In this document: piece by piece, positions 27,967 through 35,159 of the stretch | Position numbering within the stretch: position 1 is the stretch's first letter | Layout: every line of letters begins with the position of its first letter | DNA from: Fodinibius sp052060035 | GTDB taxonomy: Bacteria; Bacteroidota; Rhodothermia; Balneolales; Balneolaceae | Direction of reading: 5' to 3' | Length of the DNA: 64,000 nt | Assembly (NCBI RefSeq): GCF_052060035.1 | Contig: NZ_JBPOEA010000001.1 | Coordinates: 124,001-188,000 of the forward strand | Notes under the pieces: generated by a model | What the model saw: only the letters and a program-made list of their open reading frames with translations | Databases searched by the model: none | What the model was told of the DNA's origin: nothing | Made by a program: the position numbers and the translations under genes

Positions 27967-28404
27967 TTAAGCTATAGGAGGGCCACGAAGGGAAAAAGAA
28001 AAGAGATCATATTGATTGCCTACCCGGCTTGGTGGAGGCAAATCCAAAAGCGTTGGAGACTGTTGAAGCGTTAGATTACAAGCATCAGATCCAGTATCTA
28101 AACCCAGAACTATAAATAACTGTATGTCTGGGCTCAGCTGATATGGGGTAGTTAACGTCCCAATAATATCATCGGCCATACTTACCTCATGCTGGTGGGT
28201 ATTGTCTTCACTGTGATCGGCCTGCATGGGCTCATCATTACTTTCATGGGCGTGGATATGAGCATGAACGTCAAGATCGCTGTTCATGTGAATGTCTAAA
28301 TCATGGAGGTGAGCTCCCTGTCCAAATAACACACAGAAAAAGGTCGCTGCTATGATCAGCAGACCGGTCGTAATTTTGACGATATGTTTATTGCTTTTAA
28401 ACAC
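27967..28404 (-). CDS. Small His-rich protein at the head of the efflux operon
   Basis: The 145-aa product begins with a signal-like hydrophobic segment (about residues 11-28), followed by alternating His and acidic residues (LHDLDIHMNSD, DVHAHIHAHES) and a C-terminal LRGPPIA. The start codon would be GTG at 28402, since no in-frame ATG precedes the signal. Short proteins with such His clusters and a C-terminal RGPP are often found before metal efflux genes in Bacteroidota; I know no assigned function. It lies 62 bases before the TolC gene and is probably the first gene of the operon. A role in metal binding or sensing is inferred from its His content. Confidence 0.72.
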   Translation of the reverse strand: MFKSNKHIVKITTGLLIIAATFFCVLFGQGAHLHDLDIHMNSDLDVHAHIHAHESNDEPMQADHSEDNTHQHEVSMADDIIGTLTTPYQLSPDIQLFIVLGLDTGSDACNLTLQQSPTLLDLPPPSRVGNQYDLFSFSLRGPPIA

Positions 28405-28597
28405 CTAAAAGGATAGGTAAAAAGGGTGTTAAGATCAATCAGATCCTTTTAGCGTAAATAGTGATCTAAAGACCTGACAACGCGGTCATTTTGCGAATAT
28501 GGAATTCATTAAAAAAAATAAAAACCGCGGGTCGGTCTCGGGGGCTGTATAACAGAGATCTGTTTTTGCTGCTATCTGCTACTCTTCTATTTCTACT

Positions 28598-28831
28598 TTA
28601 CGCCATTACTGATTGCTTGGCTTTCTGCTTGAGATAGTATTGATCGATAGTGGCAAATATTTTTGCCATTGCTTCTTCGGCATAAACACCTGTGGCATAG
28701 ATAGTTCTCTTACCGTTTGAAAAAGCGAGAAGCGTCATTCGAGATAGGGGATAGGTATTTTTTTTAATTTGATAAAATCCTTTATACCGATCCGTTTGGT
28801 AAAAGCTTCTAAACTTTTTGTCCGTAGTCAT
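28598..28831 (-). CDS. Hypothetical small protein
   Basis: The 77-aa product is basic and has no signal or membrane segment. A GAGGA ribosome site lies before the ATG, which is unusual for this window and supports expression. The sequence contains a hydrophobic strand pair (TLLAFSNGKRTIYATG) and a helical end. I recognise no family. It lies between the efflux operon and the BTAD-type regulator and has no obvious partner. Confidence 0.55.
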   Translation of the reverse strand: MTTDKKFRSFYQTDRYKGFYQIKKNTYPLSRMTLLAFSNGKRTIYATGVYAEEAMAKIFATIDQYYLKQKAKQSVMA

Positions 28832-29056
28832 AATGTATTCCTCTTTTTTTTAAAGGACTCACATAAATTGCAAGTGGGTAAATAACCGTTTGTAGATAAT
28901 ATTATGCCGTTTTGAGTATTTCTGAGCGGCGCTTCGACAATTTAAAGTTTTTTCTGTGAATAAAAATTAATGTTTGTAAAACAATGTTAATATAAGCGGC
29001 AGTAATGCGGCTTTCTAACCAGTAGGGAGATATTTTTCTGTAACAACCTGATGGGT

Positions 29057-31204
29057 TTACTGCATTCCCCAATCTCTGTCAATATTTTGTAATAAGCTTA
29101 TATACCGGGAATCTTTCTTAATAGCATTCAGCTCACGGGGGAACAGGTGATGCATTACCTGGGTTGGCCATGGTCTCCAAAAAGGTATATTCTCAAAGGC
29201 CTCAAAAGCCTTATCAATATCATTCAAAGCAGCATGAATAACACCCTGGGAAAAGAAGTCTTTTTCCTGGATAAAATACTTCAGATGATATTCCGCGGAT
29301 TGGTTCTTTGAAGATTTGATATTTATCAATGTCTGTAGAAGTTTGGGACCGTTATTGGTCCAGGGAACGGTTAATTCCCCCAAGTATTTTTGCGACTCTT
29401 CGTACTTCTCCCTTTGATAATGTATCAGAGCTATATAAAAAGAAGCCGTTGGCCAGTCAGATTGCAAATCGTAAGCTTGCCATGCGTATTTCAATGCATC
29501 GCTAAAATGGCCGTTAATCAGATAAGAGTAGGCCAGGTTAATAACTGCTTCGGGCGAAAAAGGATCAAGGTCCACCGCTTTTTTAGCACTTTGAAGCGCC
29601 CGGTCCTTATTTCCCATTAGCTGGTAAATCCAGCTCAGTTTATTATGAGCGTTGGCATAACCGGGCCTTAGTCTTACCGCTTTTTTTAATGCTTGTATGG
29701 CCTCTCGACCTTCTTGTCGGCTGGTATGCAAAAGTCCTAAGGCCGAATGCGCTTCCGCCAGATTCGCATCTTGATCCAGTGCCTGATGAATAAGTTCCTC
29801 GGCTTCAGATAGTATCTTCTCGGTTTCTTCGTAACCGTAGCCGAATAAGCCCAGCAGAGCATGGGCCTGTCCTACCAGTGATAAGGAAAATTCAGGATCT
29901 ACAGCGCTGGCTTCTTTAAAACAAGATAACCCTCGTTTTAGCCCTTTTTGGGTACGTTGTTCTACCCAGCTCCATCCTTGTGTGTAGAGTCGATAGGCTT
30001 CCAGCTGATCGGTATGTTGGACTTCTACGCGTTTTTTTTCTTTAGCGCTGAGCTTGGTCTTAAGGGCTTCTGCTATCTTTTTAGTGATAGTACTCTGAAT
30101 ACGAAACAGGTTATTTGCATTAAGTTTGTTTTCAAAATCCTTGGACCAGTACTGGCGATCTGTGGTGGTATTTATTAGCCTTACCCGAACCTTGACCTGA
30201 TTATTCACTTGCTGCACGGTTCCCTCCAGAATCCACTCAACCCCCAGTTCAGCTGATATTTGCTTTAGCGGGATTGCCGCTTTTTTATATCGCATTACGG
30301 ATGTTCGAGAGGTGACCTCAATACCCGAAATACTTGAAAGGCGCGTCAGCAAATCATCATGAATTCCATTGGTGAAGGTCGAAGAGGTATCTGATGATCT
30401 GAGTGTTTCGAATGGTAGTACGGCAATAGAAGGCGAAGATTCTTTTATTGCTGAATCATGGTTAGTATTCGAACTGGAAATTTGATTCCTGATACGTTCA
30501 ATAGTTGTTTTTAGAGCATTAGATGGTGTTACCTGCCATTTGTGTTCAAGTTTATTACTGAACTCTTGGTAAACTTTTAATGCATCCGTTGGTTGTCCCG
30601 TGCGATTGAGCAATTCTATCAGTCGAATATGGGCCTCTTCTGAAAGCCTGGTATAGTCCACTGCTTTTTTAGCCCAAATCTGTGCCGCTTTTATATCCCC
30701 ACTTTCTTCTGCCTTTTCTGCAAGTTTCCACGAGGCATCATGAGCCAACATTCTTAGTCGTTCTCTTTTGCTGTCCAACCAGTTGTAAAAATCATTGGAA
30801 ACATCGGTTACATGAAAACCGACGAGTAGGTCATCGCGATACAGGTCAAGGGCAAGCTGATACTTTTCGTCATGCATTAGGTCTTCAAAAGCAAGGACGT
30901 CGCACCAAATATGGTTCTCATTGACACTAATTTCTTCCGAACCCCGGTTCTGAATGATCTCCTTCCCCAACGAACTTCTGATATGGTAAAGTAAATTGCT
31001 TAGGGCATTACGTGCTTTTTGCTGGTTTAATTTCGGCCAGAATAAAGCAATAATTTTATCTCTCCGCTTAAATCCGTTTGGATCTCCCAATATCAGGTAG
31101 GTAAGGAGAGCCAGTCTTTTGGAACCAGTCAGTAGGGAGGGATCATACTCACCATTTTCTTTCTGAATAGTCGTAGATCCAAGTATGCGAATTTCAACAC
31201 CCAT
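29057..31204 (-). CDS. BTAD-type transcriptional regulator with TolB-like and TPR domains
   Basis: Started at the ATG at 31202-31204 the product has 715 aa; the longer frame begins with TTG. Residues about 2-90 form a winged-helix OmpR-like DNA-binding domain (VEIRILGS, LLTYLILGDPNG, LFWPKLNQQKARNALSNLL), and residues to about 230 a BTAD helical domain. From about 258 a TolB/FlgO-like domain starts with IAVLPFETL, and tetratricopeptide repeats fill about 435-620. This layout is seen in Bacteroidota transcription regulators of unknown signal. The TolB-TPR half resembles that of the kinase at 35160. It could regulate the lipoprotein gene read away from it at 31319. Confidence 0.85.
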   Translation of the reverse strand: MGVEIRILGSTTIQKENGEYDPSLLTGSKRLALLTYLILGDPNGFKRRDKIIALFWPKLNQQKARNALSNLLYHIRSSLGKEIIQNRGSEEISVNENHIWCDVLAFEDLMHDEKYQLALDLYRDDLLVGFHVTDVSNDFYNWLDSKRERLRMLAHDASWKLAEKAEESGDIKAAQIWAKKAVDYTRLSEEAHIRLIELLNRTGQPTDALKVYQEFSNKLEHKWQVTPSNALKTTIERIRNQISSSNTNHDSAIKESSPSIAVLPFETLRSSDTSSTFTNGIHDDLLTRLSSISGIEVTSRTSVMRYKKAAIPLKQISAELGVEWILEGTVQQVNNQVKVRVRLINTTTDRQYWSKDFENKLNANNLFRIQSTITKKIAEALKTKLSAKEKKRVEVQHTDQLEAYRLYTQGWSWVEQRTQKGLKRGLSCFKEASAVDPEFSLSLVGQAHALLGLFGYGYEETEKILSEAEELIHQALDQDANLAEAHSALGLLHTSRQEGREAIQALKKAVRLRPGYANAHNKLSWIYQLMGNKDRALQSAKKAVDLDPFSPEAVINLAYSYLINGHFSDALKYAWQAYDLQSDWPTASFYIALIHYQREKYEESQKYLGELTVPWTNNGPKLLQTLINIKSSKNQSAEYHLKYFIQEKDFFSQGVIHAALNDIDKAFEAFENIPFWRPWPTQVMHHLFPRELNAIKKDSRYISLLQNIDRDWGMQ

Positions 31205-31318
31205 GGGAAGTAGAAAAAAATTGACTCTTAGAAGCAATCTAAGAGTAATAACGGATTAAACAAAGAAAGGGGCCTTATAATGACTGTGAACTAAAAACTT
31301 TCACAAAAAAGAGCTCTT

Positions 31319-32404
31319 ATGAAAAATTCAAAAAATATATTTTTTAGTATGATCCGGTCGGGTATAACCATGCTGATGTTGTTCTTTATAGCCAGCGCTT
31401 GCAGCGAACAATCTGGGACTTCTACCGACTCCTTATCGGAGGTGAAAGATCTGACCCAAGCAAAGTTTGTAGCCCAGGGAGGTCCAAATGTAGTTGACAT
31501 CACCTCGCAGCATAATCACGATACGAATGAACATCTGTTTCAGGTAAGCGAAGAGGAGATACCCACAGGCTGGACGACCTTTCGCTTTAATAATCGTACG
31601 CACTCAGATCATTTTTACTTGCTCTACAAAGTTCCCGATGCTGCCATACAAGCCGCCAATTCTGTTGGTGAACCGGTGCTGGATCACTGGTATAATACCG
31701 TGACGGTACCCTTTCAGCAGCAATGGAATCCTTATATAGAGGGAGATATTGATTTCGGTACTTTTGTTAATAATCTCTTCGGAGCAGTATTGAGTTCAGC
31801 CCCTTGGTTTGTGGAGGCTGTTACCATGGGTGGGCCGGGTCTAACAGCAGCAGGCCAAACTTCGCAAACGACTGTAAAGCTTTTGGCCGGGACTTATATT
31901 GCTGAATGCTATGTAAAAGATGAAAACCAGGAATTCCACTCCTATAATGGGATGCTCGATGTAATAAAGGTGACTGATGAAGCTTCTGGAGAAAAGGAGC
32001 CTCGTGCTACCATGGAGGTAACCGTAACACAGAACGGCATCGATCATGAAGAATCCGTTCGTCCGGGCATGCACACCGTGGCCATTCATTTTGGAGCGCA
32101 GCCCGCTACGGGTTATGGACACCTGCTGGGGCATAATGTACAGTTGGTACGTTTTGATGAAGGGTATGATCAGGAATTACTTGATGAGCTTGGCGCCTGG
32201 ATGAATTGGACAACCGAAGAAGGGCTTGTAGATCGCGCTCCTGCAGGTGCTACTTTTCTTGGGGGAAGTATGGAGATGACGGGAGGTAACACCGCTTACT
32301 ACCAGGTAAATCTAAAGCCTGGCAGTTATGCCTGGATTGCGGAGGTTCCCGATCCTGCTTCCAAAGGGATGCTTAAAACATTTTCCATACCATTTGGGAG
32401 ATAA
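31319..32404 (+). CDS. Lipoprotein with two cupredoxin-like domains (paralogue A)
   Basis: The 361-aa product is a lipoprotein (IASAC, Cys at 28). It contains two domains with a similar end: a first ending LLAGTYIAECYVKDEN at about residues 190-205 and a second ending LKPGSYAWIAEVPD at about 335-350. The segment EIPTGWTTFRFNNRTHSDHF in domain 1 recalls the GWxTFxFxN opening of cupredoxin-like or sulfocyanin-like sandwiches. No complete type-1 copper set was identified. A homologue sits convergently at 32644-33603. The role is unknown; an extracytoplasmic binding protein is the best reading. It is read divergently from the BTAD regulator, which may control it. Confidence 0.7.
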   Translation: MKNSKNIFFSMIRSGITMLMLFFIASACSEQSGTSTDSLSEVKDLTQAKFVAQGGPNVVDITSQHNHDTNEHLFQVSEEEIPTGWTTFRFNNRTHSDHFYLLYKVPDAAIQAANSVGEPVLDHWYNTVTVPFQQQWNPYIEGDIDFGTFVNNLFGAVLSSAPWFVEAVTMGGPGLTAAGQTSQTTVKLLAGTYIAECYVKDENQEFHSYNGMLDVIKVTDEASGEKEPRATMEVTVTQNGIDHEESVRPGMHTVAIHFGAQPATGYGHLLGHNVQLVRFDEGYDQELLDELGAWMNWTTEEGLVDRAPAGATFLGGSMEMTGGNTAYYQVNLKPGSYAWIAEVPDPASKGMLKTFSIPFGR

Positions 32405-32472
32405 GCACGATAAAATCCTTAGCATTCCAAGAACAAAACGGCAGCAGGTGATAGTATGTTAATTAGTTCTTG

Positions 32473-32513
32473 AAAAAGACCTCGGAAAGCTTAATTGCTT
32501 CCGGGGTCTTTTT
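32473..32513. terminator. Bidirectional intrinsic terminator
   Basis: A strong hairpin with AAAAAGACC on the left and GGTCTTTTT on the right, extended by CGGAA/TTCCG and a TTAATT loop, lies between the two convergent lipoprotein genes. Both strands have a T-run after the stem, so it can stop transcription from either side. Confidence 0.85.
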
Positions 32514-32643
32514 ATATATAGCCCAATTTACTTTTTAGACAGAAATAGTATTGGCTCGTAGAAATGATGAAGAAAGCGGAGAATCATTGTCTGAACGGGT
32601 GAACCCAATAATGGAAAAACAACGAACACGGAAAGCCCATGGT

Positions 32644-33603
32644 CTATTCTGTTTGTTGAGCTACAGAAAACGCTTCTATCGTTTTTTTATTCACTGGTTG
32701 TTCAGAAATCCAGGCATAGCGACCGGGGACTAAATCAAGTGTGAAATAGGCGGTATTACCCTCGGGCATTTCTTGCGTGCCACCAATAAAGGTCGTTGGC
32801 GCAATGTTTTCAGCCGTTGAAACAAGTCCTTTCGCATTGTTAAAATCCATCCAGGTAGCAATTTTTTCAAGGCTGTCAGTTTCACTTAGTTTAGCGACAT
32901 GAACATCACGGCCGATCAGGGCAGGGGTTTCTTCATTGAAATTAACTTTGACCAGATGTTTGCCCGGAGTTACCTCTCCCTGAATATCCAATCCTTCGTC
33001 GGTAGTTGTTATTTCAATAGTTGCAGACTGCGGTGGCATTGCATCGGTGGTATCAGTCGTTACATGCAGATCTCTCATCATCCCTTTTTTCCAATGGAAT
33101 GTACCGTCAGCGGTTTTGATATAGCATTCCATAGCATAATTACCAGGGATCATAAAAAGAGTAGTCTCAGTAATTTTTCCGGGAGATACGAATCCGGCCC
33201 CGCCACGGAATATAATGTCGTTGAACCAGTCCGGCAGTTTGGAGAATACAGCCATGGCCTCGTCATTTTTCCCTTCCATAGTCAGATAGGAAGATTCCTG
33301 AAAAATGGGACTAACTTCTCTCAATAGATCCTTACTGGTTTTACTACCTGGTAAGTAGTCAAAAAAGAGAAAATGAACCATGGGGCTTTTGTTGACAAAC
33401 CGAAATGTTGTCCACCCGGCGGAGATAGTATCGGTGTCCGTTTGAAATAGGTGTCGGTCATTTTCAGCATCGTAAATGGCACTCACTTCAACTAAGGTCG
33501 GTTCTTGGCTTGAAGAAGATTCATTCTGTGCCTGGTTGTTAGTACAGGCAAAGACGACTACGCTTAATAGGACTCCCAAAATTATATTCGATAATGATTT
33601 CAT
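32644..33603 (-). CDS. Lipoprotein with two cupredoxin-like domains (paralogue B)
   Basis: The 319-aa product is a lipoprotein (VVFAC, Cys at 20). It aligns with the protein at 31319: HLFQTDTDTISAGWTTFRF matches its HLFQVSEEEIPTGWTTFRF; FMIPGNYAMECYIKTADG, TFIGGTQEMPEGNTAYF and LVPGRYAWISEQP also have counterparts. The two genes face each other across a shared terminator, so they come from an inverted duplication or from separate acquisition of a family pair. Both share a likely periplasmic or surface binding role of unknown ligand. A TonB or transporter partner is not adjacent. Confidence 0.7.
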   Translation of the reverse strand: MKSLSNIILGVLLSVVVFACTNNQAQNESSSSQEPTLVEVSAIYDAENDRHLFQTDTDTISAGWTTFRFVNKSPMVHFLFFDYLPGSKTSKDLLREVSPIFQESSYLTMEGKNDEAMAVFSKLPDWFNDIIFRGGAGFVSPGKITETTLFMIPGNYAMECYIKTADGTFHWKKGMMRDLHVTTDTTDAMPPQSATIEITTTDEGLDIQGEVTPGKHLVKVNFNEETPALIGRDVHVAKLSETDSLEKIATWMDFNNAKGLVSTAENIAPTTFIGGTQEMPEGNTAYFTLDLVPGRYAWISEQPVNKKTIEAFSVAQQTE

Positions 33604-33694
33604 AATATTCCCTCTCTTATTTTTGCTCTATTGTTAAGTAAAATAATTTATAGTTATTAAAAGTACACTTCCGCCGGTTTAAACATTGATCAAG

Positions 33695-34978
33695 TTATAT
33701 TCTTTGTATAATCATGAGAGTAATATCATCACTTTGGGGTGCTCCGTCAGCATGATCCTTAACATCCTGCAAAATAGCAGCTAATAATTCCTCTGAGGAA
33801 TATCTACTATTCTTAGCAGCCTGTGCTTTTAATCGATCTATGCCGTACTCTTCCTTTTGGTGGTTCATGGCTTCCGTGATTCCATCAGAGTAAATTAAAA
33901 GTAAATCACTCGGCTGCAGTGAGATGGTTCGCATTTCATATTGCGATTCCTCCATGACTCCCAAAAGTAATCCCGTTGAATCAAGATGAACAGGTTCTTC
34001 ATTATTTCGGATAAGAAGCGGGGCATCGTGACCGCCATTAGAATATTGGATGGTAGCATTTTTATGATCCAGAATGCCGTAAAATAATGTGGCAAATTTG
34101 GTAGGCTCGGTACTTCGGCAAAGTAAATTATTTGTTCCGTGCAGACACTTGATGCAATCCTTGTACATGATCGCATGGCTTCGGAGTGTTGCCTGTAAGT
34201 TAGCCATCAACATAGCGGCCGGCATACCTTTGCCTGTAATATCACCTACACAAAAACCGAGCTTGCTGTTTGGCAAGCTAATAAAATCAAGATAGTCGCC
34301 CCCGACAGCCTTGGCCGGAATGTTAGCAGTACTTATTTGAAACCCTTCAATTTCGGGGGTTGAATTCGGAAGCAGGTGCAATTGAATGTCCCGAGCCATT
34401 CTCATCTCTTCCTGTAAACTTAAAAATGCTTTTTCTTCCTCATACAGTCGTGCATTTTCTATTACTTGTGCTGATTGGGAGGCGATTATTGAGATAAGCC
34501 GGCGGTCTTCATCCGAGAATGGCTCCCCATCTTTTTTATTGAACACAGCCAGGTAGCCAATAAGATCTCCTTTTATCATAAGTGGGGCACAGAGGATAGA
34601 GCGGAATGAAAATGATGTCTTTTGAAGAAAATTAAACCGTTCATCTTCCTGAATATCATTGCTTAATAAAATGGACTGTTTTTTTAACATCCATCCCTTG
34701 AGATGGTCATCCAGTTTGATGGGCACCTTTTCAACAGAGGAATCATAATGTCGTACCATGGTATGAAATTCCTTTTCAGGGGTATCTATTTCAAGCAAAC
34801 TTACGGTGCCTTCTTCCACGCCAAGATGTTTTATGCATTTAAAGACGATTTGGTCAATAATTTTTTTAACCGGCTGAATGGATGATATCGTCGTTGCAAT
34901 GTCATTTAAAATTCGCAATTCATTTACGGCCAGTTGTAGCCGACGAGTTTCATCAGTTATGGACGGTTGCATAGTCAT
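33695..34978 (-). CDS. GAF-SpoIIE serine phosphatase (RsbU/PP2C-type)
   Basis: The 427-aa product has a GAF sensor (about residues 15-165: CAPLMIKGDLIGYLAVFN is its typical core) followed by a PP2C-like SpoIIE phosphatase from about 195. The phosphatase core shows AVGGDYLDF, FCVGDITGKGMPAAM and a C-terminal GITEAMN, with the metal-binding Asp residues of the family. Such enzymes remove phosphate from anti-sigma-factor antagonists in partner-switching signalling. No anti-sigma or antagonist gene is adjacent. It is read divergently from the Ser/Thr kinase at 35160 across an AT-rich intergenic region, so the two may be opposing parts of one pathway; that is inference. Confidence 0.9.
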   Translation of the reverse strand: MTMQPSITDETRRLQLAVNELRILNDIATTISSIQPVKKIIDQIVFKCIKHLGVEEGTVSLLEIDTPEKEFHTMVRHYDSSVEKVPIKLDDHLKGWMLKKQSILLSNDIQEDERFNFLQKTSFSFRSILCAPLMIKGDLIGYLAVFNKKDGEPFSDEDRRLISIIASQSAQVIENARLYEEEKAFLSLQEEMRMARDIQLHLLPNSTPEIEGFQISTANIPAKAVGGDYLDFISLPNSKLGFCVGDITGKGMPAAMLMANLQATLRSHAIMYKDCIKCLHGTNNLLCRSTEPTKFATLFYGILDHKNATIQYSNGGHDAPLLIRNNEEPVHLDSTGLLLGVMEESQYEMRTISLQPSDLLLIYSDGITEAMNHQKEEYGIDRLKAQAAKNSRYSSEELLAAILQDVKDHADGAPQSDDITLMIIQRI

Positions 34979-34984
34979 TTAAGT

Positions 34985-35140
34985 AACAATAGATAGGAAT
35001 ATTGTTTTGTGTACAGAGGAGATGCTAATCCTTCAGCAATAAAATATCCTAAATTATTTATAAAACTTATTATTAATACTAATAATATAATATATTATTT
35101 AATACTGGTATTAATAATTTAAATTAAGAGGGTGTAGAGA
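34985..35140. promoter_or_regulatory. Very AT-rich divergent control region with short palindromes
   Basis: The gap between the phosphatase and kinase genes is almost pure A and T at 35041-35125. It contains a near-perfect inverted repeat, TTAATAC-TG-GTATTAA, around 35099-35114, extended by TTATT and AATAA on either side, and repeats of ATTAATACT. Divergent promoters and a curved or regulator-bound segment are likely; no binding protein can be named. Confidence 0.5.
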
Positions 35141-35159
35141 GTTAGCCCTTAGCTCCGTA

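Noticed and set aside
29057..31204. Adenylate cyclase, because of the TolB-like and TPR parts often seen with cyclases
   Set aside because: The N-terminus is a winged helix plus BTAD domain, and no cyclase catalytic motif was found.
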